Positions 36,762-50,603 of a DNA stretch of 64,000 bases are shown here, piece after piece. Location: assembly GCA_963805475.1 (NCBI GenBank), contig CAWDUO010000010.1:124001-188000 (forward strand). The letters are read 5' to 3'. Within the stretch, counting starts at the first letter, position 1. Every line of letters begins with the position of its first letter. This DNA comes from VRUE01 sp963805475 (GTDB lineage: Bacteria; Actinomycetota; Thermoleophilia; Solirubrobacterales; 70-9). Below the pieces are notes generated by a model. The model worked only from the letters and a program-made list of their open reading frames with translations. It was not told the DNA's origin and did not search any database. The position numbers and the translations under genes were made by a program.

Positions 36762-36806
36762 CGCGTTCGCCTTTTGTGGTTCTGAGCCGGACAAAAGGCG
36801 AACGCG
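36762..36806. repeat. Family A palindrome, copy 5 (intergenic, tandem pair)
   Basis: CGCGTTCGCCTTTTGTGG ... GGACAAAAGGCGAACGCG, 18 bp after copy 4 and 7 bp before the 3' end of the convergent aldehyde dehydrogenase gene. Likely works as a bidirectional terminator with copy 4. Confidence 0.92.
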
Positions 36807-36812
36807 GTCGGT

Positions 36813-38243
<1,431 letters not shown>

Positions 38244-38298
38244 CCGCCAAGCGTAGAGCAGGCCGAGACTCCGCTTGCCCGAATCTGTTGACCTGGAG

Positions 38299-39465
38299 AT
38301 GCGCTCCCGACTGACAGCCCTGCTCGCCCTCTTGGCGCTCGGCCTCGCGCTCGCCCCGAGCGCCCGAGCCGGCGTGCGCTGGGTCGTTCTCGGACACGGC
38401 TTCGGCCACGGGGTCGGGATGAGCCAGTACGGCGCCTACGGCTACGCCAAGCACGGCAAGGGCTATCGCTTCATCCTCGGCCACTACTACCGGGGGACGA
38501 CGATCGGCACCCCGGGGGCGCGGACGGTGCGCGTGCTGATCGACACCGCCGACAGCGTCGCCTTCTCCGGCGCGACCGCCGCCTGCGGGCGGACGCTCGA
38601 CCCGCGCCGCCGCTACGTGGCGGGCCAGGCCGGGGGCGGTGTGCAGCTGCGGGGGCCCCGCGGGCGCCCCGTCGGCTGCGGGAGCAGGCTGCGCGCCACC
38701 GGGCGGGGACGGATCTCGATCGACGGGGTCGCATACCGAGGCGCGCTGGAGGCCGTGCCGGCGGGCGGGAGCCTCAACGTCGTCAACGCGCTGCCGGTCG
38801 ACCAGTACGTGAAGGGCGTCGTGCCGAACGAGTCGCCCTCCTCGTGGCCGCTGGCTGCGCTGGAGGCGCAGGCGGTCGCCTCCCGCTCCTACGCGCTCGC
38901 GGACCAGGTCAGCGGCGACGGCTTCGACCTCTACCCCGACACCCGGAGCCAGGTCTACGGCGGGCTGGGAAGCGAGACGGCGCGGAGCGACCGGGCGGCG
39001 GACCTCACCCAGGGGCAGGTCGTGATGTACGGGGGCAAGGTCGCCCAGACCTTCTTCTCGGCCTGTTCGGGCGGCCACACCGAGAGCGTCCAGAACGTCT
39101 TCTTCGGCCCGCCGATCCCCTATCTGGTCGGCGTCCCGGACCCCTACGACGGCGCCTGCCCGCTGCACAGCTGGAAGCTGACGTTCAGCGGACGCGAGAT
39201 CAGCGCCAAGCTCGGCGCCTATCTGAAGGGGCAGCTGAAGCGCGTCGTGGTGACGCAGCGCGGCGCCTCACCGCGGATCGTCTGGGCGAAGCTGTTCGGG
39301 ACGGGTGGGGTGACCAAGATCCGCGGCGACCAGCTGGGGGCGGCGCTGGGCGCCTACGACAGCTGGATGCAGTTCCGCAAGATCGTCGACGGCAAGGTGG
39401 TCGAAGGGGGCGGAGAAGGCGAATCGCCGCCACCGTCGGGTCCCGCGGGCGGCCTCGGCAGCTAG
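38299..39465 (+). CDS. Secreted SpoIID/LytB-domain protein
   Basis: 388 residues with a signal peptide (SRLTALLALLALGLALAPSA). Early GHGFGHGVGMSQYGAYGYAK is a classical SpoIID-type segment. Then come LPVDQYVKGVVPNESPSSWP, ALEAQAVASRSYALA, SQVYGGLGSETARSDRAADL and TFFSACSGGHTESVQNVF. SpoIID enzymes are lytic transglycosylases; non-sporulating actinobacteria use this domain in wall remodelling. The catalytic-type glutamate is in VPNESP. ATG 38299 immediately follows GGAG; the in-frame TTG 38275 is an alternative start. Confidence 0.92.
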   Translation: MRSRLTALLALLALGLALAPSARAGVRWVVLGHGFGHGVGMSQYGAYGYAKHGKGYRFILGHYYRGTTIGTPGARTVRVLIDTADSVAFSGATAACGRTLDPRRRYVAGQAGGGVQLRGPRGRPVGCGSRLRATGRGRISIDGVAYRGALEAVPAGGSLNVVNALPVDQYVKGVVPNESPSSWPLAALEAQAVASRSYALADQVSGDGFDLYPDTRSQVYGGLGSETARSDRAADLTQGQVVMYGGKVAQTFFSACSGGHTESVQNVFFGPPIPYLVGVPDPYDGACPLHSWKLTFSGREISAKLGAYLKGQLKRVVVTQRGASPRIVWAKLFGTGGVTKIRGDQLGAALGAYDSWMQFRKIVDGKVVEGGGEGESPPPSGPAGGLGS

Positions 39466-39474
39466 AAAAGCTCG

Positions 39475-39518
39475 GCGTTCGCCTTTTGTCGGGCATGGGT
39501 CGACAAAAGGCGAACGCG
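39475..39518. repeat. Family A palindrome, copy 6 (intergenic)
   Basis: GGCGTTCGCCTTTTGTCG ... CGACAAAAGGCGAACGC between the convergent SpoIID-like and fumC genes; fully complementary arms. Likely terminator in both directions. Confidence 0.92.
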
Positions 39519-39528
39519 GCGGGCGTCC

Positions 39529-40857
39529 CTACTCGTGCGGGCGGGCCATGCGCCGGTGGTCCAGCGCCTCCTCCAGCACCGACGGCTCGACCCCCTGCTC
39601 CAGCGCGACCTCGCGCAGCGAGCGCCCGGACTCCGCCGCGGCCTTGACGATGTCGGCGGCGCGGTCGTAGCCGATGTGGGGGTTCAGCGCGGTCGCCGTC
39701 GCCAGCGTCGCCTCGGCGTGGCGCTCGGTGATCTCCTCGTTCGCCTCCAGCCCGGCGACGCACTTCTCGTCAAGCAGGCGCGAGGCGGAGGCGAGCAGCT
39801 CGATCGAGTCGATCAGGTTGCGGGCGATCAGCGGCACGCGCACGTTGAGCTCGAACTGGCCCTGGCTGCCGGCCACGGCGATCGCGGCGTCGTTGCCGAT
39901 CACCTGGGCGGCGACCTGGATCACCACCTCGGGGATCACCGGGTTGACCTTGCCGGGCATGATCGAGGAGCCCTTCTGGAGCTCCGGCAGGCGCAGCTCG
40001 GCGAGGCCGGCGCGCGGCCCCGAGCCCATCAGCGCCAGGTCGTTGGCGATCTTGTTGAGCGAGATCGCGTAGACCTTGAGCGCGCCGGACAGCTCGACCA
40101 GCGCGTCGCGGTTGGCCTGCGCCTCGAAGCGGTCGAGCGGCGCGGAGATCGTCAGGCCGGTGTCGGCGGCGAGCTTCTCCCGCACCTTCTCGGCGAACTC
40201 CGGATGCGTGTTGAGGCCGGTGCCGGTGGCGGTGCCGCCGAGCGGGATCTGGCCGACGCGGCGCAGCGTCCCCTCGACCCGCTGGATGCCGAGGCTGACC
40301 TGCGCCGCGTAGCCGCCGAACTCCTGGCCGAGCGTCACCGGCACCGCGTCCATCAGGTGGGTGCGGCCGGCCTTGACGACGTCGGCGAAGCGCTCGGCCT
40401 TCTCGCCCAGCGCCGCCTGCAGCCCCTCCATCGCCGGCAGCAGCTCGCGGGTCACCTCGTCCAGCGCCGCCAGGTGCACCGCGGAGGGGAAGACGTCGTT
40501 GGAGGACTGGCCCATGTTGACGTGGTCGTTCGGGTGGGCTGCGTCGCCGGCGAGGCTGGCGATCACCTCGTTGGCGTTCATGTTCGAGGAGGTGCCGGAG
40601 CCGGTCTGGAAGACGTCGACCGGGAACTGGTCGTCGTGCTCGCCGCCGGCGACCGCGTCGCCGGCGTCGGCGATCCGCGAGGCCAGCTCGGCGTCGAGCT
40701 GGCCCAGCTCGCCGTTCACCCGGGCCGCGGCGGCCTTGACCCGGCCGAGCCAGCGGACGACCGGAACCGGCACCCGCTCACCCGAGACCGGGAAGTTCTC
40801 AACCGCTTTCGTGGTCTCGCCACCCCAAAGTTGCTCAGTCAAAGGTCGGTCCTCCAT
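39529..40857 (-). CDS. fumC: Class II fumarate hydratase
   Basis: 442 residues from ATG 40857 (MEDRPLTEQLWGGETTKAVE); ATG 40896 would add 13 residues overlapping the upstream lipoprotein gene. Motifs: FQTGSGTSSNMNANEVIA, GRTHLMDAVPVTLGQEFGGY, GGTATGTGLNTHPEFAEKV, and the family signature GSSIMPGKVNPVIPE. TCA-cycle hydration of fumarate to malate; no Fe-S cluster. The C-terminal region TALNPHIGYDRAADIVKAAA is normal. Confidence 0.96.
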   Translation of the reverse strand: MEDRPLTEQLWGGETTKAVENFPVSGERVPVPVVRWLGRVKAAAARVNGELGQLDAELASRIADAGDAVAGGEHDDQFPVDVFQTGSGTSSNMNANEVIASLAGDAAHPNDHVNMGQSSNDVFPSAVHLAALDEVTRELLPAMEGLQAALGEKAERFADVVKAGRTHLMDAVPVTLGQEFGGYAAQVSLGIQRVEGTLRRVGQIPLGGTATGTGLNTHPEFAEKVREKLAADTGLTISAPLDRFEAQANRDALVELSGALKVYAISLNKIANDLALMGSGPRAGLAELRLPELQKGSSIMPGKVNPVIPEVVIQVAAQVIGNDAAIAVAGSQGQFELNVRVPLIARNLIDSIELLASASRLLDEKCVAGLEANEEITERHAEATLATATALNPHIGYDRAADIVKAAAESGRSLREVALEQGVEPSVLEEALDHRRMARPHE

Positions 40858-40882
40858 CGAAGTCGTGGTCCCGGCAGCGTAT

Positions 40883-41335
40883 TCAGCCGCGCGCATGGCC
40901 GGCGTCGTAGCCGCGCCGGTAGGCGGCGAGGAAGGCCGCCGGCAGGGCGCGGCCGCCGGGGCTGTAGCGGGCGGCGGCGGTGAGCCGGCGAACCAGCTCG
41001 TCGTGAATCCCTTCCGTCCCTTCGGCCCCCCGAGCAGCCGCCCCGATCAGATACCCGAGCCGCACGTTGGCCCCCCCACCGGGATGAGCCCGAGCTTCCG
41101 CATTGAGCCTGGTCGCCGCCCGCAGCATCCCCACCCCGACACTCGCCAGCTCCCCCGCCTTCTGCCCGGCCGGCAGACATTCCGACACCAGCACCCCATC
41201 TCTCCCCCCATGAAGATAGAAGGAGGACCCTCCGAGACAAGCCACCGGCGTCAAACCACTGGAGCTTCCACACCCCGCGATCGCGACCGCAACCGCCAGC
41301 GTCCCGAGCAATACCGTGAATCGCACCCGCGGCAT
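40883..41335 (-). CDS. Lipoprotein of unknown function
   Basis: 150 residues: MPRVRFTVLLGTLAVAVAIA followed by GCGSSSG, a lipobox with Cys about 22. The mature part is alanine/glycine-rich and helical (VRLGYLIGAAARGAEGTEGI; ALPAAFLAAYRRGYDAGHAR). No recognised domain. It is 25 bp upstream of fumC. Its promoter region contains a family C element directly behind the start codon (41340-41450). Confidence 0.7.
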   Translation of the reverse strand: MPRVRFTVLLGTLAVAVAIAGCGSSSGLTPVACLGGSSFYLHGGRDGVLVSECLPAGQKAGELASVGVGMLRAATRLNAEARAHPGGGANVRLGYLIGAAARGAEGTEGIHDELVRRLTAAARYSPGGRALPAAFLAAYRRGYDAGHARG

Positions 41336-41339
41336 CCTA

Positions 41340-41450
41340 GGGGGTATCCGGGTAGGGCCGGAACGTCTTGTACTTTTTTGGCGGCGAGGATCTCGGACGG
41401 CCATCCACGTTCTCAAAAAAGTTAAGTGGAGGTCCTACCCGGATACCCCC
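41340..41450. repeat. Family C structured element, copy 2 (intergenic)
   Basis: 20-bp arms at 41340-41359 and 41431-41450 are complementary with one G-T. The 71-nt core (41360-41430) matches copy 1 at nearly every base while the arms are different, i.e. base changes are compensated. An inner variable pair GGAT/ATCC also covaries in place. It lies in the divergent gap between the lipoprotein and decarboxylase genes. Confidence 0.9.
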
Positions 41451-41490
41451 TCTGCAACCCGCACCGAGCAACGTCGATTAGGGTCCCCCC

Positions 41491-43086
41491 ATGCCAACGG
41501 TCCGCGACGCCTCCTTCGAGCTCTTCCGCAACCAGGGCACGACGACGATCTTCGGCAATCCCGGCTCGACCGAGCTGCCGATGCTGGCCGACTTCCCCGG
41601 CGACTTCCGCTTCATCCTCGGCCTGCACGAGGCGGTCGTGGTCGGCATGGCCGACGGCTACGCGCAGGCCTCCGGCCGCCCCGCGGTCGCCAACCTGCAC
41701 ACCGCGCCCGGCGTCGGCAACGCGATGGGGGCGATCTTCAACGCCCAGGCCAACCACTCGCCGGTCCTCGTCACCGCCGGCCAGCAGGCGCGCGCCCAGA
41801 TGACCCTGCAGGCCAACCTGACCAACCGCGACGCGACCCGCATGCCGCACCCGCTGGTCAAGTGGTCGTACGAGCCGCCGCGCGCCGAGGACGTGCCGCA
41901 CGCGCTCGCCCGCGGCCTCCACCTCGCCTCGCTGCCGCCGCGCGGCCCCGTCTTCGTCTCGATCCCGATGGACGACTGGTACGCCGAGGTCGACGAGGCG
42001 GCGGCCACCGCGGCGATCTCGCGCGGCGTCGACGGGCGCGCCGTCGCCGACCCCGACTCGGTCCGCCGCCTCGCCGGCCACCTGGAGAAGGCGGCCAACC
42101 CGGTCCTGGTCGCCGGCCCCGACCTCGACGCCGACGGCTGGGAGGCCATCGTCGGCCTCGCCGAGCGCCAGCGGCTGCCGGTCTGGGCGACCCCCGCGCC
42201 CGGCGGCGGCCGGCTCGGCTTCCCCGAGAACCACCCCAACTTCCGCGGCGTGCTGCCACCGGCGATCGGTCCGGTCGCCCAGACGCTGGAGGGCCACGAC
42301 CTGATCCTCGTCGCCGGCAGCTCGGTCTTCCCCTACTACCCGCACATCCCCGGCCCGCTGCTGCCCGAGGGCGCCACCCTGGTCGCGATCACCAGCGACC
42401 CCGATGAGGCGGCGCGCGCGCCGATGGGCTACGCGATCGTCGCCGACGTCGGCCTCACCCTGGCGGCCCTGCTCGAGGCCGTGCCGGAGTCCGGCCGCGA
42501 CGCGCCCGAGCCCAACCCAGGGCCGACCGAGATCCCGGCCGAGGACCCGCTCAACTCCTCGACGGTCCACTCGGCGCTCGCCGAGGTCTTCCCCGAGGAC
42601 GGCGTCGTCGTGCTCGAGTCCCCCTCCAGCACCCTCGCCCTGCGCAACCAGCTGCGCCTCTCGCGGCCCGGCAGCTACTACTTCAGCGCCGGCGGCGGGC
42701 TCGGCTTCGGCCTGCCGGCGGCGGTCGGCGTGCAGCTCGCCCAGCCGAGCCGCCCGGTCGTCTGCGTGGTCGGCGAGGGCTCGGTCCAGTATGCGGTCAC
42801 CGCCTTCTGGAGCGCCGTCGCCCACGATGCGCCGGTCACCTTCCTCGTCCTGCGCAACTCCGAGTACGCGATCCTCAAGTGGTTCGCCGAGGTCGAGCAG
42901 GTGACGGGCGCGCCCGGCCTCGACCTGCCGGAGCTGGACGTCGCCGCGGTCGCCGCCGGCTACGGCGTCTCGACCCGGGTGGCGCGGGAGCGCGACGAGG
43001 TCCGCGACGCGCTCGCCGCCGCGTTCGCCTCCTCCAAGCCCGAGCTGGTCGAAGTCCCGGTGCAGCCGGGAATGTCCCTCTTCTAG
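41491..43086 (+). CDS. mdlC: Benzoylformate decarboxylase-like ThDP enzyme
   Basis: 531 residues, three ThDP-enzyme domains. N-terminal: TIFGNPGSTELPMLADFPGD with the catalytic glutamate (about 28), LHEAVVVGMADGYAQASGRP, and PVLVTAGQQARAQMTLQANL as in benzoylformate decarboxylases. The C-terminal ThDP-binding part has GGGLGFGLPAAVGVQLAQPS and VVGEGSVQYAVTAFWSAVAH (GEG for GDG) with a late LVLRNSEYAILKWF. It would decarboxylate an aryl or branched 2-oxo acid to an aldehyde. Ten bases separate it from the hydroxyacid dehydrogenase gene, so the two probably work in series. Confidence 0.87.
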   Translation: MPTVRDASFELFRNQGTTTIFGNPGSTELPMLADFPGDFRFILGLHEAVVVGMADGYAQASGRPAVANLHTAPGVGNAMGAIFNAQANHSPVLVTAGQQARAQMTLQANLTNRDATRMPHPLVKWSYEPPRAEDVPHALARGLHLASLPPRGPVFVSIPMDDWYAEVDEAAATAAISRGVDGRAVADPDSVRRLAGHLEKAANPVLVAGPDLDADGWEAIVGLAERQRLPVWATPAPGGGRLGFPENHPNFRGVLPPAIGPVAQTLEGHDLILVAGSSVFPYYPHIPGPLLPEGATLVAITSDPDEAARAPMGYAIVADVGLTLAALLEAVPESGRDAPEPNPGPTEIPAEDPLNSSTVHSALAEVFPEDGVVVLESPSSTLALRNQLRLSRPGSYYFSAGGGLGFGLPAAVGVQLAQPSRPVVCVVGEGSVQYAVTAFWSAVAHDAPVTFLVLRNSEYAILKWFAEVEQVTGAPGLDLPELDVAAVAAGYGVSTRVARERDEVRDALAAAFASSKPELVEVPVQPGMSLF

Positions 43087-43095
43087 GACGGGACG

Positions 43096-45900
43096 ATGAC
43101 CGTCGCCGCACCCGACCGCGCCCCCGAGTCGCTGGCGGGCGGCGCGGCGCAGCCGTTGCGCGGCGAGCTCGAGGCGCTGCTCGGCGCCGACCGGGTGCTG
43201 GCGCGGGCGAGCGACATCGTCCGCTACGCCTCCGACGCCAGCCCCTACCGGCTGCTGCCCCGGGCGGTGGTGATGGCGCGCGACGCGCGCGACGTCTCCA
43301 AGCTGCTCGCCTACGGTCGCGCCAACGACGTCCCGGTCGTCTTCCGCGCCGGCGGAACCAGCCTCAACGGGCAGGGGCAGGGCGATGGCATCCTGGTCGA
43401 CGTGCGGCGCCACTTCGGCGGCGTCGCGGTCGAGGACGGCGGCGAGCTGGCGCGGGTCAAGCCCGGCACGGTGCTCGGCCACGCCAACCGGGTGCTCGCC
43501 CCGCACGGGCGCAAGCTCGGACCCGACCCGGCGAGCACCGACATCGCCACGGTCGGCGGCGTGATCGCCAACAACTCGGGCGGCATGCGCTGCGGCACGA
43601 CCAGCGACTCCTACTCGACCGTGCGCTCGCTGACCTTCGTCCTGCCCTCGGGGACGACGATCGACACGGCCGCGCCCGGCGCCGCCGATCGCTTCTCCGC
43701 CGAGGAGCCCGAGCTCGCTGCCGGCCTGGCGGCGATCCGCGACGAGATCCACGCCGACGCCGAGCTCGGCGAACGCATCCGCCGCAAGTTCGCGATCAAG
43801 AACACGACCGGCTACCGGCTCTGCGCCTTCCTCGACGCCGAGCAGCCGCTGGAGATCTTCCGTCGCCTGCTGATCGGCTCCGAGGGCACACTCGGCTTCA
43901 TCGCCGAGGCGGTCTTCGAGACCGTGCCGCTGCCCGCCCGCACGACCACCGCCTGGGTCCACTTCCCGGGCATCGACGCCGCGGTCGCCCCGGTGCGCGA
44001 GCTGGTCGAGAGCGGCGCGAGCGCGGTCGAGCTGATGGTCGCGCCGGCGCTGATCACCGCCGCCTGGAACATGGTCGGCGCGCCGCAGGAGTGGAAAGAG
44101 CTGCCGCCCGAGTCGGCGGTGCTGCTGGTCGAGTTCGGCGCCGACAGCGACGCGGAGCTCGATGCCCAGGTGGGGAAGGCGGCGGAGATCCTCGCCGGCC
44201 ACGAGACGATCCGGCCGATCGAGTTCACCCGCGAGGCCGAGGAGGTCGAGCTCGCCTGGCGGGTGCGCGAGGGCCTGCACGGATTGGTCGGGCGGCTGCG
44301 GCTGCCCGGCACGGCGCTGATCGTCGAGGATGTCTGCGTGCCGCCCGAGCGGATCGCCGAGGGCGCCCGCGACCTGCAGGCGCTGCTCGGCGAGCACGGC
44401 TTCCTGCCCGGCGTCGCGGGGCACGCCTCGGCGGGCAACCTGCACTTCATGCTGACGCCGGACTTCGGCAAGCAGGAGGACCTGGAGCGCTACGAGTCGT
44501 TCATGGCGAAGCTGGTCGAGCTGGTCGTCGACAAGTACGACGGCTCGCTGAAGGCCGAGCACGGCACGGGGATCAACATGACCCCCTACGTCGAGCGCGA
44601 GTGGGGCGAGAAGGCGACCGAGCTGATGTGGCGGGTCAAGCGGCTCACCGACCCCGACGGTGTGCTCGCGCCCGGGGTCGTCCTCAACCGCGACCCCGGC
44701 GCCCACCTGCGCAACCTGAAAACGATGCCCGAGGTCGAGGAGGCGTCGGCGAGCGCCTGCGTCGAGTGCGGCTTCTGCGAGCCGGTCTGCCCGAGCCGCG
44801 ATCTGACGACGACGCCGCGGCAGCGGATCGTCCTGCGCCGCGAGATCGCCCGCCAGCCCGAGGGCTCGCCGCTGCGGGCGGCGCTGGAGCAGGAGTACGC
44901 CTACGACGGGCTCGACACCTGCGCCGCCGACGGCTCCTGCCGGCTCGCCTGCCCGCTGGGAATCGACACCGGCAAGCTCGTCAAGCAGCTGCGGGAGGAG
45001 GGACGCTCGCCGCGGGCCGAAGCTCTGGCGCTGCGCGGGGCGGAGCGCTGGGAGAGGGTCGAGGGCGCCTCGCGCGCCGCGATCAGGGCGGGCGGCCCGC
45101 TCGCCCGCCGCACGAAGCGGGGTGCCGGGCTGCCGTCAGCGGCGAGCTCGCGCCTACCGGCGACGACCCGCGAGGGCGCCGCCGCCGTCTACGTCCCGTC
45201 CTGCACCAACCGCATCTTCGGCGCCGCCGGGGAGCGCGGCCTCGCCGAGGCGTTGGTCGAGGTCTCGGCGCGGGCGGGGCTGCCGGTCTGGATCCCCGGC
45301 GAGGTGGCGGGCTCGTGCTGCGGGCTGCCCTGGGGCTCGAAAGGGTTCGCGACCGCGCAGCGGCGCAAGGCGAACGAGCTGGCGCAGCGGCTGTGGCGCT
45401 GGAGCGGGGAGGGCGAGCTGCCGGTGGTGATCGACGCCGCCTCCTGCACGCACGCGATCGCCGAGCCGGGCGACGGCGTTCTCGACGAGGCGAACGCGGA
45501 GCGGCTAACGGCGCTGGAGATCCTCGACTCGGTCGCCTGGGCGCACGACCGCCTGCTGCCCGAGCTGGAGGTCCGCCGCAAGGTCGGCTCGGCCACCGTC
45601 CACCCGACCTGCGCGACCCGCCAGATGGGCCTGGCGCCGCGCCTGCGTGCCCTCGCCGGCGCCCTGGCCGAGGACGTCTACGTCGCCCCCTCGTCGACCT
45701 GCTGCGGCTTCGCCGGGGACCGCGGCTTCAGCCGCCCGGAGCTGACCGCCGCCGCGACCGCCCCCCAGGCCGCCGAGCTGGCCGGCCGCCGCTTCGACGC
45801 CCACCTCTCCAGCAACCGTACCTGCGAGATCGGCCTCAGCCGCGCCACCGGGGAGACCTACGAGTCCTTCGTCTTCCTGCTGGACGAATTGACGCGCTGA
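43096..45900 (+). CDS. FAD-linked D-2-hydroxyacid (D-lactate/glycolate-type) dehydrogenase with Fe-S domain
   Basis: 934 residues. The N-terminal FAD-binding PCMH domain has VFRAGGTSLNGQGQGDGILV and TVGGVIANNSGGMRCGTTSD. The FAD-oxidase C domain has VAGHASAGNLHFMLTPDFGK and LKAEHGTGINMTPYVEREWG. Then come two 4Fe-4S sites (CVECGFCEPVCPSR; CAADGSCRLACPLG) and CCG heterodisulfide-type domains (SCCGLPWGSKGF; TCCGFAGDRGFS). This GlcD-GlcF fusion layout oxidises D-2-hydroxy acids to 2-oxo acids and passes electrons to the quinone pool. Co-transcribed with the decarboxylase. Substrate inferred only. Confidence 0.93.
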   Translation: MTVAAPDRAPESLAGGAAQPLRGELEALLGADRVLARASDIVRYASDASPYRLLPRAVVMARDARDVSKLLAYGRANDVPVVFRAGGTSLNGQGQGDGILVDVRRHFGGVAVEDGGELARVKPGTVLGHANRVLAPHGRKLGPDPASTDIATVGGVIANNSGGMRCGTTSDSYSTVRSLTFVLPSGTTIDTAAPGAADRFSAEEPELAAGLAAIRDEIHADAELGERIRRKFAIKNTTGYRLCAFLDAEQPLEIFRRLLIGSEGTLGFIAEAVFETVPLPARTTTAWVHFPGIDAAVAPVRELVESGASAVELMVAPALITAAWNMVGAPQEWKELPPESAVLLVEFGADSDAELDAQVGKAAEILAGHETIRPIEFTREAEEVELAWRVREGLHGLVGRLRLPGTALIVEDVCVPPERIAEGARDLQALLGEHGFLPGVAGHASAGNLHFMLTPDFGKQEDLERYESFMAKLVELVVDKYDGSLKAEHGTGINMTPYVEREWGEKATELMWRVKRLTDPDGVLAPGVVLNRDPGAHLRNLKTMPEVEEASASACVECGFCEPVCPSRDLTTTPRQRIVLRREIARQPEGSPLRAALEQEYAYDGLDTCAADGSCRLACPLGIDTGKLVKQLREEGRSPRAEALALRGAERWERVEGASRAAIRAGGPLARRTKRGAGLPSAASSRLPATTREGAAAVYVPSCTNRIFGAAGERGLAEALVEVSARAGLPVWIPGEVAGSCCGLPWGSKGFATAQRRKANELAQRLWRWSGEGELPVVIDAASCTHAIAEPGDGVLDEANAERLTALEILDSVAWAHDRLLPELEVRRKVGSATVHPTCATRQMGLAPRLRALAGALAEDVYVAPSSTCCGFAGDRGFSRPELTAAATAPQAAELAGRRFDAHLSSNRTCEIGLSRATGETYESFVFLLDELTR

Positions 45901-45916
45901 AACAGCCGGGCGCAAC

Positions 45917-45956
45917 CGACTTTTTCCACACCATGATGTGGAAAAAGTCGAAAACG
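45917..45956. repeat. Family B hairpin, copy 3 (intergenic, likely terminator)
   Basis: CGACTTTTTCCACA (45917-45930) and TGTGGAAAAAGTCG (45937-45950) form a perfect 14-bp stem with a 6-nt loop, then AAAACGG. It lies in the convergent gap between the dehydrogenase and SDR genes, a natural place for a two-way terminator. Confidence 0.9.
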
Positions 45957-45961
45957 GTGAC

Positions 45962-46834
45962 TCAGCGCGCCGCCTCGACCGCCGCCGCCCCCTGCTCGTC
46001 GGCGTCGGCCTCGATCTCGCGGATCGTCGCCGTCATCGCCGCGTCGCGTTCGAAGCGGCGGTCGAGCAGCGGGTTGAGGATGCCGCGCAGGGCGGAGACG
46101 TAGCGCCACCACTTCGGCGCGAAGATCCGCGGCGCCCGTTCTTCGATCCCGCGCACCACCGCGGCGCCGGCCTCGTCGGCGCCGATCCGCCTGCGCAGGA
46201 ACTCGGGCAGGTTTTCCTCCATCCGCCCGCCGTTGTTCTCGAACGCGTCCTGGACCATCTTCGTGTCGACCCAGCCGAAGTAGGCGACGCCCGCGCTGGC
46301 GCCCAGCGGCATCAGCTCGGCGCGCAGCGCCCGGCCGAGCGACTCGACGCCGGACTTGGCGACCGCGTAAGGGCTGTTGAGCACGCCGTTGACGAAGGCG
46401 TAGGCGGAGGAGGTGACGACCACGTGGCCGCGCCGCTCGACGATCTGCGGCAGCGCCGCCCGCACGGTGCGCCATACGCCCAGCATGTCGACCTCGAAGA
46501 CCCGTTCCCATTCCTCGCCGGCCATCCCGCGCACCGTCCCCATCTTCACCGGCGCGATGCCGGCGTTGGCGACGACCAGGTCGAGGCCGCCGAAGCGCTC
46601 GACCGTCTCGGCGACCGCGGCGCGCATCGCGCCCTCGTCGGTCACGTCGGCGTCGAGCCCGAGCGCCCGCTCGCCGATCCGCTCGGCGGCCTCGCGCGCC
46701 TGCTCGGGGTCGAGGTCGACGACCGCGACCGAGGCGCCGCGCATGTGCGCCTGGCGGGCGACCTCGAACCCGATCCCGCGGGCGGCGCCGGTGACGAGCG
46801 CGACCTTGCCGTTGAGGTCGAACTTGGGGGGCAT
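45962..46834 (-). CDS. Short-chain dehydrogenase/reductase
   Basis: 290 residues. NAD(P)-binding VALVTGAARGIGFEVARQAH (TGxxxGIG), the acidic VVDLDPEQ suggesting NAD preference, LVVANAGIAPVKMG (NAG), catalytic VVTSSAYAFVNG serine and SPYAVAKSGVESLGRAL (YxxxK). The C-terminal 70 residues (APRIFAPKWWRYVSALRGIL) resemble SDRs acting on lipophilic substrates. Substrate unknown. Confidence 0.93.
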   Translation of the reverse strand: MPPKFDLNGKVALVTGAARGIGFEVARQAHMRGASVAVVDLDPEQAREAAERIGERALGLDADVTDEGAMRAAVAETVERFGGLDLVVANAGIAPVKMGTVRGMAGEEWERVFEVDMLGVWRTVRAALPQIVERRGHVVVTSSAYAFVNGVLNSPYAVAKSGVESLGRALRAELMPLGASAGVAYFGWVDTKMVQDAFENNGGRMEENLPEFLRRRIGADEAGAAVVRGIEERAPRIFAPKWWRYVSALRGILNPLLDRRFERDAAMTATIREIEADADEQGAAAVEAAR

Positions 46835-46872
46835 GCGGCGCGCAGCGTATCCGCTCCTAGAATCACGCGCTC

Positions 46873-50193
<3,321 letters not shown>

Positions 50194-50322
50194 AGCGCTG
50201 GCCTCGGACTGCTGTGAGGCAAACGGTCGACTCGATGCTGAGCGGCACAAGCCTCGTTCGTGGGCTACCGTGGCTCAGTCGGGAAATCCGCCCGGCAAGC
50301 CCGCAACGTACTGGAGGATGAG

Positions 50323-50601
50323 ATGGCGTACGTGATCGTTAACGAGTTCGAGGGCGGCACGAGGGGGCAGTACGACGCGACCACCGCCGCGGTGCATCCG
50401 CCTGGCGGCCTGCCGGCCGGCCAGACGCATCACTACGCCGGGCCGAGCGAGAGCGGCTGGGTCGTCGTCGCGGTCTGGGAGTCGAAGGAGATCTGGGAGA
50501 AGTTCCGCGACGAGACGCTGCTGCCCGCCTTGCAGGGGCAGGAGTCCGTCCTGCCGGGCCCACCTGAGATGGCCGAGTTCGAGGTCGAGGTCGCGCTCTG
50601 A
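50323..50601 (+). CDS. Small conserved protein, possibly monooxygenase-like
   Basis: 92 residues from ATG 50323, preceded by GGAGGATGAG. Sequence MAYVIVNEFEGGTRGQYDAT, HYAGPSESGWVVVAVWESKE and LPGPPEMAEFEVEVAL has the ferredoxin-like dimeric alpha/beta barrel pattern of antibiotic-monooxygenase-like proteins. No catalytic residues can be named. It ends 2 bp before the next ATG, so it pairs with the SnoaL-like gene. Confidence 0.75.
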   Translation: MAYVIVNEFEGGTRGQYDATTAAVHPPGGLPAGQTHHYAGPSESGWVVVAVWESKEIWEKFRDETLLPALQGQESVLPGPPEMAEFEVEVAL

Positions 50602-50603
50602 GC

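Noticed and set aside
36701..36806. All family A palindromes as ordinary terminators
   Set aside because: Half of the copies lie in the middle of genes in frame, and none has a U-run; termination may be a secondary use of the intergenic copies only.
41422..44706. An open frame of over 1000 codons on the minus strand opposite the decarboxylase and dehydrogenase genes
   Set aside because: It is rich in Arg/Asp/Gly/Val with no family motif and mirrors two well-supported genes on the plus strand; long antisense frames are expected at this GC content.
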